DNA from: an uncultured Oscillospiraceae bacterium
GTDB taxonomy: Bacteria; Bacillota; Clostridia; Oscillospirales; Oscillospiraceae
NCBI GenBank assembly: GCA_904395905.1
Contig: CAJFNZ010000087.1
Location: forward strand, 1 to 56,576
Direction: 5' to 3'
DNA: 56,576 bases
Numbering within the stretch: position 1 is the stretch's first letter; every line of letters starts with the position of its first letter. Below, piece after piece: positions 6,126 to 15,852 of the stretch. The position numbers and the translations under genes are program-made. The notes under the pieces were generated by a model, which ran no database searches, was not told the DNA's origin, and saw nothing but the letters and a program-made list of their open reading frames with translations.

Positions 6126-9100
6126 TCAGCCCTCCTGTGCGGCCGCAATCAGCCGATGGAACCGCATGATAATGGCCGCCGCCTCCGCGCGGGTGGCAGT
6201 GCCCTTCGGGTCCATGACGCCGCCTCCCTTTCCGGAGAGCAGACCCACGGCGTTTGCCCACGCCAGCGCCTCGCGCGCGCCGGCGCTGACAGCATCCGCA
6301 TCCACAAACACCGAAAGGTCGGCTTGCGCCGTCACGTCGCAGCCCCTGTACGCCGCATAGTTTTGCATCAGGATGGCCATCTGCTCTCGGGTCAGCGGGT
6401 CCTCGGGGCCGAAGCGGTTGTTGCCATAGCCCTCCACGATGCCGTTTTCCGCGGCCCAGGCCACCGCGCTGGCATAATACTGGCCCGGGTTGACGTCCAC
6501 AAAGGTGTTCTCGCCGACATCCGGCTGTCCCTCCATCCGATAGAGGATGGTGACCATCATCCCTCTGGACGTACTGCGCTCCGGCGAGAAGGTCAGGGCG
6601 GACGTGCCGTCCATCAGCTCCTGCTCATAGACGTACGTCACAGCCTCCACAAACCAGGCGTCCTCCGGCACATCCAGGAAGGGCTGGCCCTGCGCCGGCG
6701 CCACAACCGCCGTAAAGCGGGCGTCCACCGTCACGCTGCCGGCGGGCATCGTAAACGTGTACTGTGTATCCGAAACCTTCGTCACCGGCACGGCGCTGCC
6801 GCGGCGGTCCGTGACCGTCACCGACTGCACCTGATAGCCCGCGTCCGGGCGGAGCGTAATGGTCACCGTCTCCCCGGCCTCCGCCCGCGTGGGATTGAGC
6901 GCCACCGTCCCGTGGGTGATGCCGTCGGCGGCAGAAACCGCATAGCTGGGCGTGGACGGCCGCGAGCCGCCCGCCGAGGTGCCGGAGCTGACGTTGGACG
7001 TATAGTTCTGCGCCGCCTTCTTCAGCTCGGCGTGGACATCGTTATTCACGCGGAACTCTGCGGCAATGGTGTGCGTCCCTCTGCCGGCCGAGGCAAAGGT
7101 CTGCGCCCGGATGGTGATTTTGGTGCTGCCCTCTTCGGCAATGTAGTCCACGTCCTTCTCCAGGCGGACACCGTCGAGCCAGAAGTCCTGGAACTCCCCC
7201 AACTCACCGCTGGATTCAAAGACGTAATCCTCATACGAGGTGATGGCCGCCGGGACTCTCGTCGTCAGCTCATAGCCCACGTCCGTGGAAGCATCGACAT
7301 TGGCGTCGGTGTTCTCCAGAATGGTGATGGAAAGCTCCGCTGTGTCGGAAATCTCTGCGTTGCCCTCATACGTCGCCCGCACCGTAAAGTCAAAGGTACC
7401 GGTCTCCAGGGGGGCGCCGTAGAGTTCGCCGTTGGGCCGCAGCTCGATACCGTCCGGCAGCGAGCCGTCCACCCGTTCAAAGAGAATGGCGTCGGCGTCC
7501 GCCGTACTGTTGGTCTGAATCACGCTGGCGTAGGGCACGTATTTGACGCCGTCCACAATCTCCTCTGTGGTAATCTCCGGGATACCCGCGATACCGGTGA
7601 GCAGGATGGTCACTTCATTTCCCTCGCCATCGGCGCGGATGGTCAGCGTCCCGTGGATGGGCCCCACCGCCCCCTCCGGCGCGGTCAGGCGGATCTTGGC
7701 GATGTTGTCCATGGCCCCGTTGAGGACGCTGTCAAAGGGCGCGAGGCTTCCGACAGAATCGCCGCGGACAGTCCAGTACGCATCCAGCTGGACGTTCTGC
7801 GCGTCGTCGCTGAGCGTCACCTCCAGGCCGGTCAGCGGCTCGTCGCCGATGTTGGCGAAGAAGATATCGTGGTAGTAGCGATGGGCCTCATCCAGCATCA
7901 GCCGGCGGACCGGGAGGCCGGTTTCCTCATCGTAGTGTTCCGTCACATTCGCACCGTTCACGAACAGCGTTGGCCCCGTCTGCTGCGTCAGGAAGGTGAC
8001 GAAGTAATTCTTCAGATGGGTTCCGCTCTCCGAGCCGGCGGAATATTTGATGTAGTCTCCCGAAGAGAAGGGAATCTCCGTCACGCCGCTCTCCTGCGGC
8101 GTCCCGCTGGTGACGTCAGTTCCTGCGTAGACATGGACTTCCGGGCCTCTATAGAACGTCGGGCGGATGGTACTCGCCGTCACCGGCGCGCCGTCCTGCC
8201 CCAGCAGGAACACCGTCTGATAGCCGCTGTCATAGTAGTAGCTGTCGTCTCCGGAGGACATCACATAGGCGCCCACGTCCTCTGCGCCCCGGGCATGGAA
8301 GTACGTGTCGTCGGACAGCGGCTCCGGGGCGGGGGGAAGCTCCTCTTCCTGTGCCACGGTGGTGATTCGGTAACGATACACGTCCCCGTCCAGGTCGAAA
8401 ATCGTAAATGTCACGCCGTTGTGGAACTGGGCGGCATAGCCCGTCTCAAACAGCGCCTCCTTGATGTCGGCGGCGCCGTCCGCCTCTGCCTCCGCCTGAG
8501 AGGCATACAGCCCCACGGCGGCAAAGGCGATGCCATCCACGCCGTCCGGGCCATCCGGGCGGTAATTCGAGTAGTTAAACTGCACACAATACGTTCCGGC
8601 GGCGTCATATCCCGGGTCTAGGGTGAGAACTCTTTCCTGACACTGCGTATCCATGTCCCAGTCAAACCGGGTACTCTGCACAATATCATATTGTGTGCTT
8701 TCAGCCTGATACAGCCGCTCTAAAAACACATCGCTGCTGGCGCGGCTGAGGTACAGCTGGAAGGGAAGCACCTCCGCCACCGCACCGTTCCGCCGGAGGA
8801 CCACCGTAAACTGCTGCAAATTGTCGGGGTCGTACTGGTAATCGCCCAGATAGCCGCCGGCAGTCGCCAGGTCCGCCGGTTCCCAGATCTCGTCGGTGAT
8901 TATCTCCGCATCGTCCCCCGTGCCGTACGCGCCGGCATAGACCGTGGCCGTCAGGCCGGCATTGCGGAACGGTTCGCTCAGCCCAAGGCCGAGGTAGGCC
9001 AAATCCCCGTAGCTCCAGGCCTCCGGGTCCACCCGGAGGCCATACTCGAGACCCGCCCCGTCGCTGCGCTCCGGCCAATACTGGCTGTAAACCGTAATGG

Positions 9101-9665
9101 GCTGCCGGGGTTCCTCAGCGGAATACAGCTGGAATTCCAGCACCTCATCCGCCGGCGTCACGTGCACCGTCACCTGGTACCGCACGTTGTCGGGGTCCAG
9201 CTGGTCGGGCGTGCCGATAATCAGCTCCAGATCGGTGTTGGAATCGTACCCATCTTCCGGCCGCAGGTCCAACAGCAGGTCGTCCGTCACCAGTTGGTAC
9301 TCGTCGCTGTTGTAGCCCTTGGCCCAGACGGCCACCTCCGAAGGATCCGCCACGGGCTCATAGCCCGTAAGCCCCGCCACAACAGCGTCCAAGCGCACCG
9401 CTTGCAGCTCCGACGGCAGATAGCCGGTCAGGTCCAGGGTGTAAGAACGGCTCTCCAGGGGAAGCAGCGACATGGGCTGAATCGCCGGCGTCTCCGCCTG
9501 CGCCGCCACATACTCGCCGCCAATCCAGACGCCCAGCTCCGCCAGATACGGCTCGCCGGTTCCGGTGTCGGACGGCATATCCGCCGCCAGCGCTGCGCCC
9601 GGCAACGCCGAGACCAGCAGCAGCACCGCAAGGACGGCTGCCAGCCCCCGTTTCATGGTTTTCAT
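6126..9665 (-). CDS. Large secreted SLH-domain surface protein
   Basis: This is a 1179-residue exported protein, presumably held on the cell wall. A signal peptide (Lys/Arg start, hydrophobic core, AALA-type cleavage near residue 28) comes first. A long beta-rich region without a family I recognise follows. A putative Ig-like module with a DGIELRPNGELYG segment lies around residues 730-800, and an InlB B-type repeat with GYQVQSVTV around 920-985. Three S-layer homology domains form the last 185 residues (PFLDVPEDAWF, FVDVNPGQYY, FVDADAVSAG). ATG at 9665 overlaps the kinase stop (ATGA), so the protein is made together with the kinase and is the last gene of the Tad cluster. A role in adhesion or as a surface partner of the pilus is inference. 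Confidence 0.88.
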   Translation of the reverse strand: MKTMKRGLAAVLAVLLLVSALPGAALAADMPSDTGTGEPYLAELGVWIGGEYVAAQAETPAIQPMSLLPLESRSYTLDLTGYLPSELQAVRLDAVVAGLTGYEPVADPSEVAVWAKGYNSDEYQLVTDDLLLDLRPEDGYDSNTDLELIIGTPDQLDPDNVRYQVTVHVTPADEVLEFQLYSAEEPRQPITVYSQYWPERSDGAGLEYGLRVDPEAWSYGDLAYLGLGLSEPFRNAGLTATVYAGAYGTGDDAEIITDEIWEPADLATAGGYLGDYQYDPDNLQQFTVVLRRNGAVAEVLPFQLYLSRASSDVFLERLYQAESTQYDIVQSTRFDWDMDTQCQERVLTLDPGYDAAGTYCVQFNYSNYRPDGPDGVDGIAFAAVGLYASQAEAEADGAADIKEALFETGYAAQFHNGVTFTIFDLDGDVYRYRITTVAQEEELPPAPEPLSDDTYFHARGAEDVGAYVMSSGDDSYYYDSGYQTVFLLGQDGAPVTASTIRPTFYRGPEVHVYAGTDVTSGTPQESGVTEIPFSSGDYIKYSAGSESGTHLKNYFVTFLTQQTGPTLFVNGANVTEHYDEETGLPVRRLMLDEAHRYYHDIFFANIGDEPLTGLEVTLSDDAQNVQLDAYWTVRGDSVGSLAPFDSVLNGAMDNIAKIRLTAPEGAVGPIHGTLTIRADGEGNEVTILLTGIAGIPEITTEEIVDGVKYVPYASVIQTNSTADADAILFERVDGSLPDGIELRPNGELYGAPLETGTFDFTVRATYEGNAEISDTAELSITILENTDANVDASTDVGYELTTRVPAAITSYEDYVFESSGELGEFQDFWLDGVRLEKDVDYIAEEGSTKITIRAQTFASAGRGTHTIAAEFRVNNDVHAELKKAAQNYTSNVSSGTSAGGSRPSTPSYAVSAADGITHGTVALNPTRAEAGETVTITLRPDAGYQVQSVTVTDRRGSAVPVTKVSDTQYTFTMPAGSVTVDARFTAVVAPAQGQPFLDVPEDAWFVEAVTYVYEQELMDGTSALTFSPERSTSRGMMVTILYRMEGQPDVGENTFVDVNPGQYYASAVAWAAENGIVEGYGNNRFGPEDPLTREQMAILMQNYAAYRGCDVTAQADLSVFVDADAVSAGAREALAWANAVGLLSGKGGGVMDPKGTATRAEAAAIIMRFHRLIAAAQEG

Positions 9666-12520
9666 TGGACTCTCCCTCCAATTTCAGATTCTCCGAGGGC
9701 TATCAGCTCCCGGAGGGAATACACGCGGCTCGTCCGCAGCGTTCCCAAATAGTCAAAATACAGCGTATCGCCCACGATGTCGCAGAGGTTCTGCAAGTAG
9801 GCCAGCGTCTCACACCGTTCGTTCAGCAGCAGGCCGTACCGTTCCCCCTGGGCGGTGATGTATTCCGTCATCACCCACGTCCCCACCTGCGTCACATAGG
9901 TCAGGTAGTCGTCCTCCTCCAGAGCGGCGATTTCCTCACCGGTCTCCCGGTCGTAGGCAACCGGCGTCCCATGGAGCGGCGCGGTGATACGCAGCGTATC
10001 CGTATAAAATTCTTCGTACAGGCTGGGATCCGGCGGCGCCAGCCGTTCCTCGGACAACAGCGCCCCGTCGGCGGCGGAGTATCGCCGCATCGTGCCGTCG
10101 TAGTAGAGGACCTCCAGCCAGGACGCTTCCGCCTCCCGGCGGTATTGCTGGTCGTACACCTGCTCCGGATCCGGCAGCGCCACCTCCGCCAGCAGCCGGC
10201 CGTCTCGGTGGTACAGGCGGAAACCGTCGTAGCGGAACAGCATCACGGTGGAGCCGTCGGCGCTGACCCGGGCCTCGTCGTGGGCATAGGCCGCGTCATA
10301 CGCGAGGACCTGTGTCTCCTGGCGGCTTTCCAGCCGCTGCAGTTGCACCGCCGGCGTGTTCCGGCTGCCGACCACCGCATAGTCCCCCGCCGCTCCGATA
10401 AAATCGCAGCTCTCCTGGGAGGAGAAGTGGGAGATGGCCTCGGCGCCGCGGAAAAACCAACACGCCTGTCCCTCGGTGGCCACCATGGTGTACGCCTCTC
10501 CCCGGGAAAACGCCCGGATGGGGTCGCCCTGGGTGTACGCCACTTCCGTCTGCTCTCCTGTCACGGGGTCCAGAAGCACCAGGACATCCTCCAGCGCCAC
10601 GGCAATGCCGCTTTCATCGGCCTGGACCAGGAAGGGGCTCTGGCCGGCAAAGCCGCCGGTCTGCGCCAGCTGCGCCGTGTCCACAACCGCAAAGAGGCTG
10701 CCGCCCTCCCCGTAGGCGGAGAAGGCGAAGTACGCACCGGAAAACCCGCCGTCAAATTGGGCGTAGAGATGCGGATCCAGCAGCTCCAAATCGCGGCTGG
10801 GGTCCTCCAAATCGTAGACCGCCAGCGTCCCGTCGGAAAAACTGGCAGCCAGTTTTGTCCCGTCGCGGTTCAGCGCAAGCAAATCATCCTCCGGGTCGGC
10901 AAAGCTGTCGTTGATGGCCACGTGCTGACTGCGGTCGCCGAAGGACACGGTCTGTACGACGGCGCCGGTCTCCGTGTCGTAGAGGACGGCCTGGTGCTCT
11001 GACCGGTAGACTGCCGCCGCCCGGCTTCCATCGGCGGAGACCACCACGGATGTGGCCGGCCCACCGGCCCACAACTCCTGTCCCGCCGTCAAATCGTAGG
11101 CGCGCAATGCGCCCGCGCCGGCATAGAGCAGGCGGTCCTCATCCAGGAACCGCACGTCTGACAGCGCCGATGGCTCCGCCTCCAGCACGGCCAGCTGCCG
11201 GCCGGTCTCCAAGTCGTACACCGCCACCTCATAGGCATACAGGGCCGCCAGCCGGCCGCCCTCCGGGGAGAGCAGCAGCTTGAGCGGCTCCGACGGCAGG
11301 CGCAGCGTCCCCATCGCATGGTACCCGTCCGACAGGTCATAGACGCCCAGGGCATCCGTCAGCGCCTTTTGGGCCTGCGCGGTGTAGGGCGCATCCCATA
11401 TCGTCCGTTCCGCCGGAAGCGCTTCCAGGGCATAGGCCACGGCGCCCTCCACGTCTCCGGCGCGCAGGGCGCTGGCCGAATACTCCGCCAGCGCATAGGC
11501 GTTTTGCCGCTGCTCCATCTGCCGCAGCCCCACGAACGCGCTGCATCCGCCGGCCAGGAACAGGGCCGTCAGAATCCCCGCGGCCACCAGCTTCCGCCGG
11601 CGATGGCGCTTCGTCCGAGGGTCTTCGCTGTACAGGCTGTCAAAGGCCTGGAGCATCTCCGCCGCGCTCTGGAACCGGTCGTTGGGGTTGGGCGCCATGG
11701 CCTTCCGGATGATGGCCGCCACTCCGGGGCTGAATTCCTTGGCCGACATGGGCACAACTTCCCGCGCGTCCTGGGCCGGGCGCACACCGGTGAACAGATG
11801 ATACAGCGTGGCTCCCAGACTGTAGATGTCGGAACGCACATCCAAAAGGATGGTTTTGTGTCCGTCGGCGCCGCTGGACACACCGGGCCAGGCGGAATCC
11901 GCCAAAACCGTCTCCGGCGTCTCCTCGACGACCGTCGTGGCGGAGGTCCCCACCCCCTGCGTGGCCGCGGTCCCGGCATAATCCACGCCGTAGTGCTCCG
12001 GAGAGGCATACCCCCGGCTGAATCCCACGCGGACGGCCCCCTTCTCACCGAGGGCCAGCGCGATGTTGAAATCAATCAGGCAAATGGTGTTCTGTGGCGT
12101 CAACATAATGTTGGCGGGCTTGATGTCTCCGTGCAGGATTCCGTGCGGCGCGCGGCTGTGCAGATAGCACAGCGCCTCTAGCAGCTGGAAGGCCCATTGA
12201 ATCACCTGCGCCTGGGAGAACCGTTCGCCGCGGGCCAGCGGCTTGTCCAGGCTCTCGCCGGGAATGTAGTCCATGACGGTGTAGACGACGCCGTCTTCCA
12301 CCAGGAAATCGTAGACCTGCGGAATATAGGTGTGGCTCAGGTTTTTCAGGGCATCCACCTCCCGGCGCAGGGTCTCGGGCCGGCTGCTAAGGGTGCGCCG
12401 GTCCGCCTTGAGCACCACATCCTTGTTCAGCCGCAGGTGCCGCGCCAGATACACCACGCCGGCGCCTCCCGCGCCGATTTCCCGCACAATCTCATACGTT
12501 CCCGCAATCACCTGCTGCAT
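9662..12520 (-). CDS. Membrane Ser/Thr protein kinase with extracellular beta-propeller-like domain
   Basis: The 952-residue product starts with a Hanks-type kinase: GAGGAG loop at 16-21, Lys38, HGDIKPAN at 130-137, DFN (in place of DFG) at 150-152 and SPE at 173-175. A Thr/Ser-rich insertion of about 40 residues (183-222) follows the activation segment and may be an autophosphorylation site. A single membrane helix (311-330) leads to about 620 residues with repeated WD40/quinoprotein-like strands, a likely outside sensor. ATG at 12520 follows AAGGGGG; the longer upstream frame overlaps a small gene and is not used. The PP2C phosphatase and FHA protein of the same cluster are its natural partners. 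Confidence 0.92.
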   Translation of the reverse strand: MQQVIAGTYEIVREIGAGGAGVVYLARHLRLNKDVVLKADRRTLSSRPETLRREVDALKNLSHTYIPQVYDFLVEDGVVYTVMDYIPGESLDKPLARGERFSQAQVIQWAFQLLEALCYLHSRAPHGILHGDIKPANIMLTPQNTICLIDFNIALALGEKGAVRVGFSRGYASPEHYGVDYAGTAATQGVGTSATTVVEETPETVLADSAWPGVSSGADGHKTILLDVRSDIYSLGATLYHLFTGVRPAQDAREVVPMSAKEFSPGVAAIIRKAMAPNPNDRFQSAAEMLQAFDSLYSEDPRTKRHRRRKLVAAGILTALFLAGGCSAFVGLRQMEQRQNAYALAEYSASALRAGDVEGAVAYALEALPAERTIWDAPYTAQAQKALTDALGVYDLSDGYHAMGTLRLPSEPLKLLLSPEGGRLAALYAYEVAVYDLETGRQLAVLEAEPSALSDVRFLDEDRLLYAGAGALRAYDLTAGQELWAGGPATSVVVSADGSRAAAVYRSEHQAVLYDTETGAVVQTVSFGDRSQHVAINDSFADPEDDLLALNRDGTKLAASFSDGTLAVYDLEDPSRDLELLDPHLYAQFDGGFSGAYFAFSAYGEGGSLFAVVDTAQLAQTGGFAGQSPFLVQADESGIAVALEDVLVLLDPVTGEQTEVAYTQGDPIRAFSRGEAYTMVATEGQACWFFRGAEAISHFSSQESCDFIGAAGDYAVVGSRNTPAVQLQRLESRQETQVLAYDAAYAHDEARVSADGSTVMLFRYDGFRLYHRDGRLLAEVALPDPEQVYDQQYRREAEASWLEVLYYDGTMRRYSAADGALLSEERLAPPDPSLYEEFYTDTLRITAPLHGTPVAYDRETGEEIAALEEDDYLTYVTQVGTWVMTEYITAQGERYGLLLNERCETLAYLQNLCDIVGDTLYFDYLGTLRTSRVYSLRELIALGESEIGGRVQ

Positions 12521-12530
12521 CCTGGCCCCC

Positions 12531-12686
12531 TTATCTCCGCTTCTCTCCGTACTCCCGCCGCAGCGTCTCCCGCAGCCGACGCCCGGCGGCGTGGAGCGCC
12601 AGCGCCGCAACAAGCCCCAGCAGCGCCGCCACCGCCATGGCGGCAAGCCCACCGTAAAACAGCCACTCTGAAACCGTCCAGCTCAC
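12531..12686 (-). CDS. Small single-pass membrane protein (51 aa)
   Basis: A short frame fills the gap between the FHA and kinase genes. It begins with GTG at 12686, nine bases after AGGGGG, and ends with TAA at 12531, eleven bases before the kinase start. The product starts MSWTVSEWLFYGGLAA, continues with an Ala/Leu-rich membrane helix over about residues 10-33, and ends in a strongly basic tail rich in Arg (RRLRETLRREYGEKRR). Good start signals, tight spacing and a clean inside-positive topology argue for a real gene. I know no family for it. It may be an accessory of the kinase or pilus; this is inference. Confidence 0.7.
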   Translation of the reverse strand: MSWTVSEWLFYGGLAAMAVAALLGLVAALALHAAGRRLRETLRREYGEKRR

Positions 12687-12716
12687 AGTCCCGTTCCCCC
12701 TGTCTCTCCGTCCCTG

Positions 12717-13988
12717 TCATGCTTCCCAGACGTAGTCCGCGCCGCCGTTGCCGAAAGAGACCCGGTCTCCCCGCCGCAGCAGCCGGGGCACGTTGGGCGT
12801 CAGCCGCTCCCCGTTGACAAAGGTCCCCGCGCTGGAGGCCAAGTCGCTGATGACGTATCCCTCCGGCCCGGCCTCAATCGCAGCGTGGCGGCGGCTGACT
12901 GCCCGGGTGTGCTTGTCAAATTCAAAGTCGGACTGCCGGTGCCCAACCGTCACATCAAACCGGCCAATGGTGAACGGCTGTCCGCTGCGGACGGTAACCG
13001 GGATTTCGCGGGGAAGCGCCGCGTTGCCCACCAGGCGCAGATACGGCCCCAGCTGCTCCTCTTGCAGCTGCGTGACCTCCGACTCCAGGTCCTCCCGCAC
13101 TTCCCAACGCTTTTCCGCAGCCATCGGCGGCGTCTGGAGCACCTCCGGAACCTCTGCACCCAGATGGATCTGCCGCTCCTGACCGCGCTTCTCCTTCTTG
13201 CGGGAACCGCCCTTCTGCGCCGCTTCCTGCTGCTTCTTTCCTTTGAAAAGGCTCCAGCCCTTCGAGGGCTTCTCCTCCCGCTTTTTTTCCTTCGGCCCGC
13301 CCAGGCGAATGACGATATCGTCCGCATGCTGTGCCGGCTGCGGCCGGTGTTCCGGCGCCGGCGCCGCCTGCACCACCGGCTCCACGGACTCCGGAGCCGC
13401 AGGCGGATACACGTCCGCCCGCGACTGGGGAGCCGGCGGCTCCGGCTCCGTCGCCGTGCGGTAGGCCCGGAGGATGTTCAGGAAATTCTGCGGCTGAAAC
13501 CCCTCCATAATGGACCGCAGCACCTGGTTTTCCAGCTTCGGATCCGTCACCGGATTGCACCGGGAGAGTTCCGTCACCATTTGCAGCAGCGCTTCCCGGC
13601 CGCCCCAGGGCTGCACGGCCGGCACATAGAGATAGCTGACGGCATCTTCCTTGTCAACATAGAGATGCTCCACATCCGTGACGAAGGACAGCGGCGTCAA
13701 AAACCAGTCGGCGCAGTCGGAGAGCGGCTGGAGAATTTGCTCCCAAAAGCGCACGTATTCCCGCGGCTCCCGCTGGCCGAAGCGGTAGCGCAGCTTCGTC
13801 CGGTTTCCCAGCTGGTAGGTGCACTCCATCCTGCCGTCCACACAGCGATGGCGGAACGGGACGAGGAAGCTTGGAAATTCCTCCTGCAACGTGTACAGCG
13901 CCTTTTTGTCCAGCTCCGCCTCCGGGAAGGAAATCACCAGCTGCGCGCCGCGATTGAGGTCATTTTTCTGGCTGATTGGATACGTCAT
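12717..13988 (-). CDS. FHA-domain protein with N-terminal DUF6382-like domain
   Basis: This 423-residue cytoplasmic protein has an N-terminal domain of about 200 residues of the DUF6382 kind, often found before FHA in clostridia. A Pro/Lys-rich linker (about 215-310) follows, then a C-terminal forkhead-associated domain (331-423) with GR at 342-343, SRRH near 365 and the SSAGTFVNG loop. FHA domains bind phosphothreonine, so the likely ligand is a substrate of the kinase two genes downstream or the kinase itself. ATG at 13988 overlaps the preceding stop in ATGA and follows AGGAGGGG; the upstream extension of the frame lacks signals. Confidence 0.88.
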   Translation of the reverse strand: MTYPISQKNDLNRGAQLVISFPEAELDKKALYTLQEEFPSFLVPFRHRCVDGRMECTYQLGNRTKLRYRFGQREPREYVRFWEQILQPLSDCADWFLTPLSFVTDVEHLYVDKEDAVSYLYVPAVQPWGGREALLQMVTELSRCNPVTDPKLENQVLRSIMEGFQPQNFLNILRAYRTATEPEPPAPQSRADVYPPAAPESVEPVVQAAPAPEHRPQPAQHADDIVIRLGGPKEKKREEKPSKGWSLFKGKKQQEAAQKGGSRKKEKRGQERQIHLGAEVPEVLQTPPMAAEKRWEVREDLESEVTQLQEEQLGPYLRLVGNAALPREIPVTVRSGQPFTIGRFDVTVGHRQSDFEFDKHTRAVSRRHAAIEAGPEGYVISDLASSAGTFVNGERLTPNVPRLLRRGDRVSFGNGGADYVWEA

Positions 13989-15295
13989 AGTCCGCTCCCC
14001 TCCTGATACTCCACCAGGGTGATAAACTGCCAGCCGTCCGTGGTCTGAACCGGCGCGCTCCCGCCGGAAAAACCCTTGGCCTCCAGGAACTGCGGCGGAA
14101 TCGCCATCTCGCCGGTTACGCTGACATACCCCCACAGATCCCCCTGCCGGACGGCCGCCAGATGCTGGCCAAAGGACTGCGCGTCGTCAAACTGAAACGG
14201 GATCCGCACCGTGCCGGTCGTGTCGATAAACCCCCACAGCCCGTCCCGCCGGACGGCCGCAAAGCCGTCGGCAAAGGGCCTGGCGTCCTCGTAGGCCTCG
14301 CCCACCTGGACGCCGTCCACCAGCAGATACACCCGGTCGCCCTGCCGGACGAAAACTGCCCCCTGCGCCCAACAGCGGCCCAGCTCGTCCCGGACAATGT
14401 CGTCGTATTCCGGCGGAAGCACCCACTGGCCGCCGGTGTCCATGACACCCCAGCGGCCATTCTGGCAGGCCGCCGCATAGCCGCCGCTGTACATCCCGAT
14501 TTCTTCATACCGTTCCGTGCCGACCGCCAGGGAGGAATTGGCCCGCAGCCAGCCGTCGGCCGTCTGAATGGCCAGACGGTCCTCAGCCAGGTTGGAGATG
14601 CCCTCCGCCTCGCCGTGGAACAGTGCCAGACGGTTCTCGTTGGTATCGATGGCAGAGAGGACGCCGTCCGAAAGCACGATGACCCGCCCGTCGCTGTACG
14701 TGCTGATTTGGTCATAGTTGCATGGAATCACCAGCGCGCCGCCGGCGTCGGCCAGCCCCCAGCGGCCGCCCAGGGCCACCTGGATGGCGCCGTTGTAGAT
14801 GGCGGTCACCTCTTCATAGGCCGTCCGGCCGAAGGTAAAGGCATAGCGGTGTTCCTCATAGAGCGCCGTCAGCTCTGCGCTGCCGGTCTTGGCGATGCCG
14901 TCCCGCAGGACAGCCAGCGCCTGCTCCAAATCGGAGATGTCCAGATAATACGTCGCCGCCTCCAGGAAGGGCGCCGTCCCCGCATCGCTGCGGGCCATCT
15001 GCGCCGCCAGCAGGCTCTCGTACTTGTCCCGGTAGCCGCTCTGATGGAACAGCTGCCGGTAGACCTCCTTGAGCTGTTCCTCCGCTTCGGCGGTGTACGG
15101 CCCGTCATACCCGATGGCCTCCTCCAGCAGCGGGACCGAGAGGATGTAGATTTCATCCTCCAGGTAGGCCGCCGTCTGGTCCATCAGCGCCTGCTGCCGC
15201 TCGGCGTCGGACTCCGCCGTCAGGGCGGCCAACCAGGAAACCAGCAGCAGCAGGACGCAGCCGGCCGCCACGAGGATTCGCTTGCTTCGTTTCAC
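13985..15295 (-). CDS. WG-repeat protein with N-terminal membrane anchor
   Basis: This 436-residue protein has one membrane helix at about 7-25. A helical region (30-165) with TPR-like pairs follows, then five or six WG repeats (NGRWGVMDTGG, DGLWGFIDTTG, QGDLWGYVSVTGE and similar) to the C terminus. WG repeats form beta-rich folds, probably outside the membrane. GTG at 15295 was chosen because AGGGGG lies just upstream and the protein then begins with a basic stretch and hydrophobic core (MKRSKRILVA). The frame upstream runs antisense-like over the peptidase gene. Its role in the Tad/kinase cluster is unknown; a sensor or scaffold is possible. Confidence 0.85.
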   Translation of the reverse strand: MKRSKRILVAAGCVLLLLVSWLAALTAESDAERQQALMDQTAAYLEDEIYILSVPLLEEAIGYDGPYTAEAEEQLKEVYRQLFHQSGYRDKYESLLAAQMARSDAGTAPFLEAATYYLDISDLEQALAVLRDGIAKTGSAELTALYEEHRYAFTFGRTAYEEVTAIYNGAIQVALGGRWGLADAGGALVIPCNYDQISTYSDGRVIVLSDGVLSAIDTNENRLALFHGEAEGISNLAEDRLAIQTADGWLRANSSLAVGTERYEEIGMYSGGYAAACQNGRWGVMDTGGQWVLPPEYDDIVRDELGRCWAQGAVFVRQGDRVYLLVDGVQVGEAYEDARPFADGFAAVRRDGLWGFIDTTGTVRIPFQFDDAQSFGQHLAAVRQGDLWGYVSVTGEMAIPPQFLEAKGFSGGSAPVQTTDGWQFITLVEYQEGSGL

Positions 15296-15306
15296 ATCTA
15301 CGCCCC

Positions 15307-15852
15307 CTAGCGGAAGAAAATCGTCAGCAGCATCCCCACGTACAGAAATGGGATGAGCGGGATGCTGTCTTTTCGGCCCATGCGCTTGCAGAGAATCAGG
15401 ATTCCCCCTGTCAGCGCCGCCAGCACCGAGCCGCAGAGCATGGTCGGCAGGACGCCGGCGATTCCCAGGTACAGCCCGGCGGCCGCCATGAATTTCACAT
15501 CGCCGCCGCCCAGCCCCCGGCGGCTGATGAGATAGACCAGCAAAAACACGCCGCCGCCCAGCGCCGCGCCCAGCAGCCCCTGCACCAGGACCGGCAGCGT
15601 CGCCTCCGTTCGCAAAAACAGGTGGGGCACCAGAATCAGCACCCACAGCCCGGCCATGGCCGCCGTCAGGCGGTTGGGCACCCGCTTCTCCCGCAGGTCC
15701 CACCAGGCTGCCAGGTAGCCGAAGGCGACGGCCGCCAGGCAAAGCAGAAGCGTCAGGCTGTCCGCCCGCCCCCACTGCCGGAAGGCCGCCAGGCCCGCCA
15801 GCACTGGAAGTCCTGCCCAGGCCGCCGCCCGTTTCCATGGAAATTTCTTCAT
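15307..15852 (-). CDS. tadV: Prepilin peptidase (A24, CpaA/TadV type)
   Basis: The product is a membrane aspartic peptidase that removes the leader of Flp pilin and TadE-type pseudopilins. Its 181 residues match the short CpaA form without the N-methylation domain. The two catalytic aspartates are visible: Asp52 in WDLREKRVPN and Asp118 in GGGDVKFMAA. About six hydrophobic segments fill the rest. ATG at 15852 follows GAGAGGGG and overlaps the stop of the TadE-like gene (ATGA). Confidence 0.93.
   Translation of the reverse strand: MKKFPWKRAAAWAGLPVLAGLAAFRQWGRADSLTLLLCLAAVAFGYLAAWWDLREKRVPNRLTAAMAGLWVLILVPHLFLRTEATLPVLVQGLLGAALGGGVFLLVYLISRRGLGGGDVKFMAAAGLYLGIAGVLPTMLCGSVLAALTGGILILCKRMGRKDSIPLIPFLYVGMLLTIFFR

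Noticed and set aside
6156-8621. An 821-codon plus-strand frame over the SLH gene
   Set aside because: No ribosome site; the opposite strand encodes a signal peptide and three SLH domains.
12653-12720. Longer kinase or other frames over the FHA-kinase gap
   Set aside because: The kinase extension to 12652 and a 70-codon frame 12508-12720 have no start signals; the 51-codon gene explains the gap better.
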